Virus record (IMG/VR): IMGVR_UViG_3300036770_001972
Location: 1-64,000 of that record
DNA from: a virus
Reading direction: 5' to 3' (one strand)
Length of the DNA stretch: 64,000 nucleotides
In this document: one piece after another, positions 47,109 to 56,714 of the stretch
Position numbering within the stretch: position 1 is the first letter of the stretch
Layout: every line of letters begins with the position of its first letter
Notes under the pieces: generated by a model
The model's input: the letters and a program-made list of their open reading frames with translations, nothing else
What the model was told of the DNA's origin: nothing
Database searches by the model: none
Translations under genes and position numbers: made by a program

Positions 47109-50100
47109 GTTGCGATCATCCGTAGATTGCGGATCTTTGGAACTGCGGCACCGTTGTCATCTCCGAACATCACTACCTTGATTGAGAATGTCTTGAACTT
47201 CTGAAGAGTCGTGTATCCAATGTTTGTGAAAGTGACCTCGCGGAAATCCGAGTCGGAGGACGAAACCCCTGTATCTGTGGATGTCAGTTCGACATAGTTC
47301 ACATTGTCATAGTCGGGTTCACCAACAGGAACTGGACGGACGAACACCTTGACGGACGAGGCATTTGTGTTGCCCTTCTTCGGATTGCACAGCGACATCG
47401 AAACCGTAATGTTTTCGGCTTCCATACCACTCTCCAAGGTGACCTTCTTGCTGATGTAACGGGCGGCTGTGCGGTAACCCGAAGCAACCCCCTCGTTTGT
47501 CGGCTCCAATTCTCCGTTGTACGATCCACTTGAACTGTCTGTTACTGTTTGATTGTTGATCGTGTTGCTTACGGTGATGAAACTGGACTTCTGTAGATCA
47601 AAGATCGGAGACACATACCCGTTCGAACTTGCGGACAGGGTGGCTACAATCTCCGATACATTGCCTTCGCCCGTAGACGAGGAAACTGTGTGATAACCAC
47701 TCGCAGGAATGGTATTCTTGTTTGGAGTAAGGCTTGCGTAGTTCACGGGTGGAGAAGCCTGAACCTCAACTGCATATGCAATTCCCGTATCTTCGGGAGT
47801 CGAATCGACTGCATTCAATCTGAACTCGTTGATGTTCAGATTTGCAGAGCCGCTTGAGATTGCAGAATTCTGCACCGTTACGGTACCGCTGCTGCTGAAC
47901 TTACAGACCTTTAGGCGCAATGCAAGAGTTTCGTTTTCGCTCTTTGCATACTTGCCTGAGTTCTGTGGCTTGAACAGCGACCGCATCATCGGCTGCTTGA
48001 TCACACCGATCTTTGGATCCTCTTCGGATGCTCTGATGATTGTGGATCCAATCGATCCCTTCAGAAGGGCATAATTCGAAGAGTTTGTTGAAACGCAGAC
48101 CGCATACTCCTTCGCGGGAAGAAGATAGACGGGAGTGCTGAACGGGAAGTTCGTTGCATCTGCATCACCGTCTTCGATTAGATCCACCGTAGAAATGCTT
48201 CCATCGTTGTACTTGACAGATGTGGCAAACGGCAGCACCTTCGATGGGTGTGGGTATCCCGAAACGGTGGGTCGAATCTGCACAGTCACGGGGATCGTGC
48301 TAAGTGCATCAACACTCTCAAAGTAGAGATCGACCGACTTTAGGAAGATACCTTGGGGATACTTGACGGGATCGACATAGAATGTCTGCGACAGCGGCTC
48401 AGAATAGCCACGAATCTCACCCGAACTTGTAAGCATTTCTGATAGGTTCGAAACTACCTTTTCAGTCTTGACTGACTTTCTTCGGGTTTCGGCAATACGG
48501 GTTGCCAACAGACCATCCTCTGACAGAGAATCATATGCACCTTCGACTGCATATGTGGCTTCTGCTGCCATCGTGGAGGAGGCGACAGAATCCGCAGAGG
48601 CAACATCCGTGATGCGAATGTTGTGCCGTCCGACCAAGAAGTTCTGTTCATATACGCCTGTCGAAGCGTTTGGATAGTTGAACAGATACTTGATCGATGC
48701 TTCACCATTTTCAGTAGTAACTTGACTTCCACCCGTGCAGTATGGGGTGACATTCATGTCATCGCAGAAGACATAGAATGTGGTGCTTGGCTTGAGTCCC
48801 TTGGCGGTGAGGGTGATTTCCTGCTGACGAGCAACGGGCAGAACATCACGGGCTACCGTCTTGTTTGCCACAATCTTCTTCATGCTCTCAGGAGCAACAG
48901 AAGAGTTAACGCTGTTCAAAGACAATCCTTCAGCCTTGGCAGACAGCAACTTGTTTCGGACTAGATTGGGGCGATTGTTCTTGGAGTTCTGATTCTCCTT
49001 GCCGAACCAAATCGATTCCCAATCATTGAACCGAGTGCCGAATCCATAGTTGGAGTTGACTTCCCAGTTGTCATTCTCGCCCTCTACATTGACACGAACC
49101 TTTGGCTGCTTCGTGGTGTCGTACCATGTATCCGCTGCGGGGCTGATCGACAGATGCCCCATGTAGTTGATTACATTGAACGGATTGATCTGAATCGACT
49201 CGCTTGCCAACAGATGGGAGATTTCAGGAGACTGTGTGAAGGAGAGGGTATAGACACCATCGGTGGCATTGCCAGTAACCGAGGATACAACTGCTCCCGT
49301 CAGTCCATATGAGCGAGTAGAGAACGGTGGACGCAGTTCGTTGTTTTCATAATCAACGCTTGCGGCAAACATCGGATCTGCATTGTCAGCGACTGCGTGT
49401 CCCTTGAACTGATCGACCAAGATGCCGCGCTTTGGCATCTCATCTCCGTTTTCATCACGGATGCTCTTTGCCTTTGCTTCTTGCTCTAGAAGGCTAAGTG
49501 TTGTGTAGTACTCAACAGCCTCAATGCGCTTCTCAAGATCACCAATATCCCGCATCGTGTATCGCTTGTTCTCAACATAACGAATCGATGCGTCATTGCT
49601 GTTGAATGTGTACGGATTGACCTGTACGGTGTACAAAGTCATCGCATTCGGATCGTCCGCAGGAATGTCGGCGTTGAGAGACGGCGTTCCCGAGATGACT
49701 GCAAAATTGCGATCCCGAGTCAAGACGATCTTGTCTGTTCTTGGGAGATAATGCGTATAGGTGAAGTCGTTATCGTTTGCTGCCGAATTCGTGGGAATCC
49801 ACGGCGTAGCCATGATATCTCCACTCAGGCTTCTGTCGGGACGGAAGTCAATGCAGTCGCGCAACTTGTACTGTGTGCCCGTGGACTTGCTCGTATAGGT
49901 CGGGATGTTCTCATAATCGGGATACGAAGCAACCGTATATGCACCATATACATTTTCGTGAGAGTAGTACTTGAAGGTTGCGTAGAAAGGCCCAGTAACG
50001 CCTGTAACCCCTGCGCCGAGAGTCAGGCGAGACCAATCATAGAACGAGTCGCGCTGACCGTTGTCTAGAGTGAAATACGAGTTCAGGCTGATCCCCGAAC

Positions 50101-52057
50101 TTGCACCCTTTGTTCCCGTGATTGACAGAAGTTCGATGACATCCGTGTATCCGTTCAGGAAGAGAGTATCAGATGTGCTGCCTCTCTCGTCACCTGTCAA
50201 CGAAGACCCCCACGCGCCCGTGAGCGTGAGGCTTACTGTCTGTTCTGTCTTGTCGCGGATGTAGTTCACCATAGCCGTGGAATCATTGCCTGGTTCCTGT
50301 GTGGCGTATGTGAATACCTTTGTTCCTGCCGCAGCATTTGTAACAGTAACGGATAGTTCCGTGACATTTGCACCACGGGCGGCAGTTCCTGCAAGAACCT
50401 TGCCAGTTCCGTCGAAAACCAACACATCCGAGTCGGGAAGGCTTACAGTCGTATTGATCGGGAACTGAAGACCAGGGTCATATGAGTTGATCGTGTATGT
50501 GAATGACGATGTCGGTGCTGTTCTTGAATCATATCCAACGATTGCATAGTCACCCGAAGAGAACGAGGTGACTCCCGAACCTTCAGGAACCTGATACAGA
50601 AGAATGTCTTGACTCTCGTTTTCCAATCCCGCACTTCCCGTGAGGGTAAACATGTGCGCCGTCAAACTGGGAAGGTGAATACGAACTGTTTCTTCGAATG
50701 ATGCCGTACCCGACATCTTGATGTCATACAACGACAAGTTGTAGACACTAGCCGAATATGGCTCCACCCAACGCATTCTTGCAGAGCCGATGACATCAAG
50801 AGCCGAACCGCTTGCACCGCGAGACAGGTTGATTGTTGGGTGTTTGGTGGGATCTTCAATTGGGTTAAACGATCCCGTGATGCCCGAGAATTCAACCTTT
50901 GTGTATGGGCCAATCGATCTGTTGAAATCGCGGGTGACTGTTCTTTCGTGGGACTCCCCACGGGCACATGGGATGTTCAATTTTGTCTTTGCCTGAGTTT
51001 CAAACTCATATCCAAAGACATATGCTTTGCCCGAGGACAATTCCGCCTTCAGTACGGTGTTTCCGCCGCTAGAAGTTGGGCCGTTCAAAGTGAGTTCGAA
51101 CGGATTGACTGTGTAGTTGCCCGATTCGTCGTATGTCCGTCTTGCAAGGGTATCCTCAAGGACTGCATAATCGGGGTACTTTTCGATCTTAACGATGTCG
51201 CCATCGACAACTCGCATGAACTCAATGAATCCAACGCGAGAGAAGTTGTCAACGGAACTCGTATCTGATGCTGTGAATCCATTCTGAGCGACATTGAGTT
51301 CGATCTTGAATCGATCCGAGCCTGGTGCGGCATAGTTGTAAAAGCCGAAAGCGGGATCGTTCAATGATGTATCGTCAGTCGCGGTGACGAAACTCTTGTC
51401 AACAGAGAAGCCAATACGGGTCGTTGGGTTGTTGTAGTTACGGATTAGGCTACCCGCGCTGCCCGTGAGGGTATATGCACCAATCGACTGTGAATCATTC
51501 AGTACGAAATAGCCTTCGACAAATCGAACGCCTCGTTCAACTGAGGCAACCAACGCATCACCAATGAAGCAGCAAGAAGGCCCCGTGATCGATGCTGTGA
51601 TCCCAACACCGTTTGATGCTGTTGCGGCGATGACATCGTTTGCATCGAAAGTCGCCCCGCCCTCCATGTACTCAAAGAAAAGAACAGGTCTGTTTTCCTC
51701 CAAAGTGCTTCCCGAAAGACCCACTTCGGCATGAACCACACGCGCCCGAGCCTTGCCCGAAGAACTAATGACAGCACCAATGAAGTCGGCAGGATCCTCT
51801 GTCGATCCTCCCAATTCAACCTTTGCGTACTTGACGCGATTTTCGCTGATCTGACCATCAAGAACGATGCTTCCCTCTTCGAAAACATGGGATCCCATTC
51901 TTTCGATTTGGTTCTGAAGGAGCGTCTGAATCTGCGTCAGTTCTCTTGCCTGAACACCGTAGCCAGGGCGGAACATCAACCGAAGGAACTTCTTGTCCTC
52001 CGAGAAGTCATCGTAATAGGGGTCTACATTGAATAGGCTTGGGTCGTATGACGGCAT
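47105..52057 (-). CDS. very large baseplate/fibre-associated structural protein (DUF4815-type N-terminus)
   Basis: The 1650-residue product starts NVDPYYDDFSEDKKFLRLMFRPGYGVQARELTQIQTLLQNQIERMGSHVFEEGSIVLDG. This is the N-terminal block I recall as DUF4815 in T4-like marine phages, where the gene lies beside gp8 and the fibres. The middle consists of Ser/Thr/Gly-rich beta-domains, with REVEAYTTLSLLEQEAKAKSIRDENG-like helices near residue 840. The C-terminus looks like a jelly-roll. It probably forms the peripheral baseplate or fibre connector. GAGGT precedes the ATG. Confidence 0.88.
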   Translation of the reverse strand: MPSYDPSLFNVDPYYDDFSEDKKFLRLMFRPGYGVQARELTQIQTLLQNQIERMGSHVFEEGSIVLDGQISENRVKYAKVELGGSTEDPADFIGAVISSSGKARARVVHAEVGLSGSTLEENRPVLFFEYMEGGATFDANDVIAATASNGVGITASITGPSCCFIGDALVASVERGVRFVEGYFVLNDSQSIGAYTLTGSAGSLIRNYNNPTTRIGFSVDKSFVTATDDTSLNDPAFGFYNYAAPGSDRFKIELNVAQNGFTASDTSSVDNFSRVGFIEFMRVVDGDIVKIEKYPDYAVLEDTLARRTYDESGNYTVNPFELTLNGPTSSGGNTVLKAELSSGKAYVFGYEFETQAKTKLNIPCARGESHERTVTRDFNRSIGPYTKVEFSGITGSFNPIEDPTKHPTINLSRGASGSALDVIGSARMRWVEPYSASVYNLSLYDIKMSGTASFEETVRIHLPSLTAHMFTLTGSAGLENESQDILLYQVPEGSGVTSFSSGDYAIVGYDSRTAPTSSFTYTINSYDPGLQFPINTTVSLPDSDVLVFDGTGKVLAGTAARGANVTELSVTVTNAAAGTKVFTYATQEPGNDSTAMVNYIRDKTEQTVSLTLTGAWGSSLTGDERGSTSDTLFLNGYTDVIELLSITGTKGASSGISLNSYFTLDNGQRDSFYDWSRLTLGAGVTGVTGPFYATFKYYSHENVYGAYTVASYPDYENIPTYTSKSTGTQYKLRDCIDFRPDRSLSGDIMATPWIPTNSAANDNDFTYTHYLPRTDKIVLTRDRNFAVISGTPSLNADIPADDPNAMTLYTVQVNPYTFNSNDASIRYVENKRYTMRDIGDLEKRIEAVEYYTTLSLLEQEAKAKSIRDENGDEMPKRGILVDQFKGHAVADNADPMFAASVDYENNELRPPFSTRSYGLTGAVVSSVTGNATDGVYTLSFTQSPEISHLLASESIQINPFNVINYMGHLSISPAADTWYDTTKQPKVRVNVEGENDNWEVNSNYGFGTRFNDWESIWFGKENQNSKNNRPNLVRNKLLSAKAEGLSLNSVNSSVAPESMKKIVANKTVARDVLPVARQQEITLTAKGLKPSTTFYVFCDDMNVTPYCTGGSQVTTENGEASIKYLFNYPNASTGVYEQNFLVGRHNIRITDVASADSVASSTMAAEATYAVEGAYDSLSEDGLLATRIAETRRKSVKTEKVVSNLSEMLTSSGEIRGYSEPLSQTFYVDPVKYPQGIFLKSVDLYFESVDALSTIPVTVQIRPTVSGYPHPSKVLPFATSVKYNDGSISTVDLIEDGDADATNFPFSTPVYLLPAKEYAVCVSTNSSNYALLKGSIGSTIIRASEEDPKIGVIKQPMMRSLFKPQNSGKYAKSENETLALRLKVCKFSSSGTVTVQNSAISSGSANLNINEFRLNAVDSTPEDTGIAYAVEVQASPPVNYASLTPNKNTIPASGYHTVSSSTGEGNVSEIVATLSASSNGYVSPIFDLQKSSFITVSNTINNQTVTDSSSGSYNGELEPTNEGVASGYRTAARYISKKVTLESGMEAENITVSMSLCNPKKGNTNASSVKVFVRPVPVGEPDYDNVNYVELTSTDTGVSSSDSDFREVTFTNIGYTTLQKFKTFSIKVVMFGDDNGAAVPKIRNLRMIAT

Positions 52058-52069
52058 TTGCTTACCTCA

Positions 52070-54469
52070 TCAGAAGTCGATGACTATCTTTATCTCTTCC
52101 TTTTGTTCAAAACCGCGTTGAATCGGCTTCATATTCTGTATGTATAGGGTCTCTCCCGAACGATACTTGAGTTCCCCTGTGTGTACTATTTGTTGGACTT
52201 GAGCGGACGCGGTGGTTGACTCATCCACGAAGTAGGGCGTTGTCATGCCAACATAGAACTTACCCTGCGTTCCAGTTACGCGAAGGGTGCCTGTTGTGCC
52301 TGATGCCCCCGCCGACCAATCCATTACATATCCATTTGCCGATCCCGTGTTTCCGTAAGCAAACGCGGTATAGTCATCTTCTCTGAATGACTGTGAATCG
52401 AATTGATTATTTCCGTCATACAACATGACTAGTGATGTTGTCTGATCGTAGACGCTGCTTCCATCCGTTGATGTTGGAACTCCACTCTTGCAGCAATCTG
52501 AATGTGCCTCAAGAATACGAATGACGCTATCAACCGCTACAATCTCTGCCACGCCACTAAGCCCCGTTCCCACGAACCCGCTATACAGAGGATCTACCTG
52601 AGTGAGCCGTTCTCCCTGCTTGAATGTGCCCTGTGGTTCTTCCAAGTAGAGATATCCCGATTTATTCGACCCCAAAGACGGTTCCCATGCATAGACCTCT
52701 CCCGTTGCGCGGGAGGGGGGAGCAGATGTTTCGTAGTTTCCGACACCGATGGCGATGTATCCGCGAGTGAAATCTGTGCCGTTTCCGAGGAATGCAGCAT
52801 CCGTTGGTGCCACTCTGAGTCGAAGAAGGCGGCGACCTTCGGTTCCCGCTACTGTCTTTTCACGAACATTCATGATGGTCAAGCCGTTTACGGTTCCACC
52901 AAACTTGAACTCACCATCTCTGATGTTCGTAAGCACCAATTCACTTGTTCCGCTGTGTCCTGAAGCACCGCTGCGCCAAGAGACGATTTCTCCATATGCT
53001 CCGCTATATCCTGCTCCAGTTGCCTGTTGTGCTGTTGCTCCTGCGATAAAAGATCCCGACACCCCGCTATCGTAGAAGTTGATTCGGACATGCTTTTCCT
53101 CTAGCAGAGGATTGAGGATCAAGCCAAACTGACGGTATTCGTTTTCCGTGCTTACCTTCTCATTCTCGCTGCGGAAATAGTCCTTGACGATCATGATGGA
53201 GGATGCGCCAAGTTCCTTCACGGGATCCGAACCATGTCCATTTGGGGGAGACATAACAGGTTCGGCCAAGTCCTGCAAGAAGACCTTTTCTGTAGGAACA
53301 TCCAACCCCTTGACGAATTCCAAGGATGCAAATGTGTAGTTCTTGCCGCCATCAACCAACTCAATCGAATCGATCAATCGGATAGTCTCAAAGAACTCCG
53401 TGCAAGCGGTAACGCCGTTTGCACCAAGAACATCGGATCCCGCAGTCAGACCAAAGCGAACAGAGACTTCTGCGCTTGTACTGTATGGGTTCGATGTGTT
53501 TACATTTGCCTCACCATCACCAACTACCTTGATGTAAGGAACGATAGAGAATGTGCTTGGACTTCCACCACCCGAAACACTTGCTGAGAACGGGTCTGCA
53601 ACCGTGACAAATGCGGAACTGCCGTCTGTTGGGGTAAACGATGTAATGACCCGCCGCTGACCCAATCCCTGACCGTTGTCAATCGATAGAACCATGTCCT
53701 CATAGTATCCCTCTTGGAGGAATAGGAACTTGGATGCCAAGGTAATTCCAGTTGCTCCCAACGCAACATCCGCAACTACCGTATTGCTTGCGGATGGGAA
53801 TACGCAATTTGTGGAGACAACGAAGGGCTGAACATCGGTGTTCATCTTGATGAAGGCGATTTCGCCGTCAACAGCATCCTCCTGAACTCTCCATTGCAAG
53901 ATTCTCTCGTCGTTGCTGCGGAGATATTCAACAAACTCCACGGGCATGTAGCCGATGGAATCTCCCTGTGTCTTGGTAAGGAACTTTCTCTTAGACTCAG
54001 GAATCTGATAAAGGAACTTCCAACGATAGCCGTCTGAAAGCCGCCTGATCCGCGAGTCTGTGTGCATCGGTGCCACAAGAGACGGTGAGTTGTTTGCATT
54101 GTCAATGCACTTGTATACTCTCTCCTCGTCAACCAATGCATAAAATGGTGCGGGGTTGAGGTCATCGAACAGGTCGATGTTGTCGCGGTAGGCGGTGTAT
54201 ACAGCCCCTGGAGTCCAATCATAGCGACGAACGACCAAGGAAACATCCGAGCGATCAATTCTCTTGTGGGCGAAGATGCCTCTCCAAAAGTCCGTATCGT
54301 CTCTTACCGAATCAACACTTCGGGGGGGATTCTCATCGTCTGTCCACGCAACAACCTTGCCGATTGAGAGAAACAGATTGTTTTCATCAACATCGCCATA
54401 GATGTCAAGAAGAGAACGAGCGGCAATCCGCTTGTGGTTTTGACGAAATGGGTCGCAGGATCCAGCCAT
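52070..54469 (-). CDS. gp8: baseplate wedge protein (T4 gp8-like, extended)
   Basis: The 799-residue protein matches T4 gp8 (334 aa) over its N-terminal ~200 residues: FLSIGKVVAWTDDENPPRSVDSVRDDTDFWRGIFAHKRI, VSLVVRRYDWTPG, VYKCIDNANNSPS, RLSDGYRWKFLYQIPES and YMPVEFVEYL. About 550 further residues of Gly/Ser/Thr-rich beta structure follow, as in marine relatives. It belongs to the wedge with gp6 and gp25. A CTAAATA lies 7 nt before the ATG, with no ribosome site between. Confidence 0.9.
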   Translation of the reverse strand: MAGSCDPFRQNHKRIAARSLLDIYGDVDENNLFLSIGKVVAWTDDENPPRSVDSVRDDTDFWRGIFAHKRIDRSDVSLVVRRYDWTPGAVYTAYRDNIDLFDDLNPAPFYALVDEERVYKCIDNANNSPSLVAPMHTDSRIRRLSDGYRWKFLYQIPESKRKFLTKTQGDSIGYMPVEFVEYLRSNDERILQWRVQEDAVDGEIAFIKMNTDVQPFVVSTNCVFPSASNTVVADVALGATGITLASKFLFLQEGYYEDMVLSIDNGQGLGQRRVITSFTPTDGSSAFVTVADPFSASVSGGGSPSTFSIVPYIKVVGDGEANVNTSNPYSTSAEVSVRFGLTAGSDVLGANGVTACTEFFETIRLIDSIELVDGGKNYTFASLEFVKGLDVPTEKVFLQDLAEPVMSPPNGHGSDPVKELGASSIMIVKDYFRSENEKVSTENEYRQFGLILNPLLEEKHVRINFYDSGVSGSFIAGATAQQATGAGYSGAYGEIVSWRSGASGHSGTSELVLTNIRDGEFKFGGTVNGLTIMNVREKTVAGTEGRRLLRLRVAPTDAAFLGNGTDFTRGYIAIGVGNYETSAPPSRATGEVYAWEPSLGSNKSGYLYLEEPQGTFKQGERLTQVDPLYSGFVGTGLSGVAEIVAVDSVIRILEAHSDCCKSGVPTSTDGSSVYDQTTSLVMLYDGNNQFDSQSFREDDYTAFAYGNTGSANGYVMDWSAGASGTTGTLRVTGTQGKFYVGMTTPYFVDESTTASAQVQQIVHTGELKYRSGETLYIQNMKPIQRGFEQKEEIKIVIDF

Positions 54470-54476
54470 TGCTTTG

Positions 54477-54483
54477 TATTTAG
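54477..54483 (-). promoter_or_regulatory. late promoter element CTAAATA, leaderless
   Basis: CTAAATA on the minus strand overlaps the TAA stop of the upstream wedge gene and lies 7 nt before the gp8-like ATG. Confidence 0.6.
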
Positions 54484-56708
54484 AGTGCTTCCTCTACACT
54501 ATCAGAAACTGTTATTTCGGGTGTTGGTGGCGGTACGAATTCATACGCAAAGAGGTGGATCTTCCTTGTGCCAGGGATCAATCTGTCCTGTTCATCCAAG
54601 ATATCCATTCGAAGGGTGTGTCTTCCATCCTTGACCAACTTCAAAACTGTTTGACGGCTGTTGATCGAAAGTGTGCTTCGGAGTTTGTTGTCCAAGTAGA
54701 CTTTGATGCTCTTTGCCTTGTAGTAGGAAAGATTCCCTTCATTTTCGATTGTAAACTTCACAAGAAGTGTCCTGAAGAAGTTGTAATCGCTTTCTGATGT
54801 ACCAACTGGGACTTTGGGATTGTTGGCGATCAATCCCTCTGCGGGTGTGTTGATTGCAATCTTTGGCACGGCGACATTCACGAAGTTTTCGTTTCGGCAA
54901 TCAAACTCTTGTCCCTGTGGCATGTTGAAGAATGCTCGGGCGGTGATCTTTCGGAACTCGCTGTTTTCATCGTACTCAAGCAATGCATACTTGAAGTCAT
55001 AAGGCTCGGTGTAGTAAAGCCCATTTGGGCAACGATTGATTTCCCCGTTGCAAGGCTCTGAGACATCTGCCGTGATATTGAGCGGCGTAACTGTGGATAG
55101 AAGATCTCCTGCCCATTTGCCAATATCCTCTATTCTCCATCCCTCTTTGCGATATGACCACTCTGACCACCCGCCGTTTTGGGACAGGAAGTCATTGATT
55201 TGTGTATTCCAAATCTTTGCAATGTGGTAGCCACGGGAGACCATCTTGTTGGGGTGAGGATACACAATCCAAAACGGATCGGCATTTGGGAAATCATCCT
55301 CGTATAGGATTCCACTCGTTGCACCGACAAATGCAATGTTGTTTGTCATCGGATTGCCTTGCAAAGCCAATCCATTTCCAGTTCCACGAATCAAAATATC
55401 GTGTGTATCGGGGGAGTATCCCGCAGCAGTCAGACCGCCCCCCGTCACGCCTGTGAGAAACCACAGGGAAAGGTCATCGAAGGTTTGGAATGTGTATGGC
55501 ACATAGTGTCCAATGATCGGCACATGATATGACATGAGAGCGGATGCATTCTGTAAGTCTGCCTCCGCGCACCGCTTGATGAGAACAGACCCAAACATGG
55601 CTGTTCCAATTGGGTGTACCAATCTACGAATGATCTCTCTGTATTTGTCAACTACCACCTCAGTCTTCAGAACATACGACCAGTTTTGGTAGAAGTGATT
55701 ATCCTGAAGAACTTTGTTTGTGCTGAGTCTGCCGTCATTGTTGGCGTAATATCCCGCAGACTGACAAAGGGCACCGACAGTTACCGTTCCGCTGAATCCC
55801 GAACCACGAACTGTATCGATGGCAATCGTGGGCGCGACCTTGTAGTTGATTCCGAAGTCATTGATGTCGATCTTTCGAATCGATCCCGACCCATCGACTT
55901 CGACAACTGTTCCAACAGCCTGTTGACCGCTGTCTCCGCTTGCCGCAACAAATCTGACTCTGTCGCCAATTTCATAGTCGCTGCCGCCATTAGAAATCGA
56001 CAACGACGAGATAACGCTATAGACAGAAACCTCATGGAATGACTCTTCGCCATCCGTAAAATCAATACCTAGGTTTCCCGCAGTAAAAGTTCCGTTACGA
56101 CCCGAAATCAAGAGTTCTGCTACTGGAAAGTTGTCGATCTGATAGACATTGACATCGACAACACGGGCGGTTGCCAAGATAGCCCCGCTTGCACTCTTCT
56201 GTGTGATGTTATTTCCTGCTGCGCGATAGATCGTGTCGCCCAATGCATTCGATATTCTAAGGTAGTTGTTCTGCGTCCATCTTCCCGAAGAAGACCGCAA
56301 GATGTCCGTCTTGGGATAGTAGAACTCTACCGATGTGTCGTACAGAATACGAAACAAGAACTCGTATGACTTTTCGGTTCCCTTGGCAAGATAGAACTGC
56401 TTGATGTTCTTCATCAGCCGCCGTGGATCAACTGGCTGATTGGTGGTCTTGCTGATTGCAAGGCTCTCGGGGAAGTTCAGTAGGTACTGGGTGCGAAACT
56501 CCTCAACAAACTGATCCAAAGTGGTATCGATGTCGGGGATGTCGTGCATCGCCATGGGCGAAAGCACCTTGCCATCGTTTCGCTTCAATCCCAACCATTC
56601 ATAGTATGCAGACAGAAATGCCACAAGCGTAGGATGATCCACCCGTACAAACTCAGGGAGTCTGTCGGAAACCAAGTGGGAAAGGTTGCGATCACCGTCA
56701 ATGCTCAT
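54480..56708 (-). CDS. baseplate wedge-cluster structural protein (possible gp7 counterpart)
   Basis: The 742-residue product starts HLVSDRLPEFVRVDHPTLVAFLSAYYEWLG and includes LMKNIKQFYLAKGTEKSYEFLFRILYDTSVEFYYPKTDIL, a pattern of wedge proteins in marine T4-like phages. A Gly-rich beta-domain follows (SISNGGSDYEIGDRVRF...), and an Ig-like C-terminus ends LDEQDRLIPGTRKIHLFAYEF. Its place between gp6 and gp8 is that of T4 gp7 (1032 aa), but no clear gp7 similarity is visible. Confidence 0.85.
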   Translation of the reverse strand: MSIDGDRNLSHLVSDRLPEFVRVDHPTLVAFLSAYYEWLGLKRNDGKVLSPMAMHDIPDIDTTLDQFVEEFRTQYLLNFPESLAISKTTNQPVDPRRLMKNIKQFYLAKGTEKSYEFLFRILYDTSVEFYYPKTDILRSSSGRWTQNNYLRISNALGDTIYRAAGNNITQKSASGAILATARVVDVNVYQIDNFPVAELLISGRNGTFTAGNLGIDFTDGEESFHEVSVYSVISSLSISNGGSDYEIGDRVRFVAASGDSGQQAVGTVVEVDGSGSIRKIDINDFGINYKVAPTIAIDTVRGSGFSGTVTVGALCQSAGYYANNDGRLSTNKVLQDNHFYQNWSYVLKTEVVVDKYREIIRRLVHPIGTAMFGSVLIKRCAEADLQNASALMSYHVPIIGHYVPYTFQTFDDLSLWFLTGVTGGGLTAAGYSPDTHDILIRGTGNGLALQGNPMTNNIAFVGATSGILYEDDFPNADPFWIVYPHPNKMVSRGYHIAKIWNTQINDFLSQNGGWSEWSYRKEGWRIEDIGKWAGDLLSTVTPLNITADVSEPCNGEINRCPNGLYYTEPYDFKYALLEYDENSEFRKITARAFFNMPQGQEFDCRNENFVNVAVPKIAINTPAEGLIANNPKVPVGTSESDYNFFRTLLVKFTIENEGNLSYYKAKSIKVYLDNKLRSTLSINSRQTVLKLVKDGRHTLRMDILDEQDRLIPGTRKIHLFAYEFVPPPTPEITVSDSVEEAL

Positions 56709-56714
56709 GCTTGA

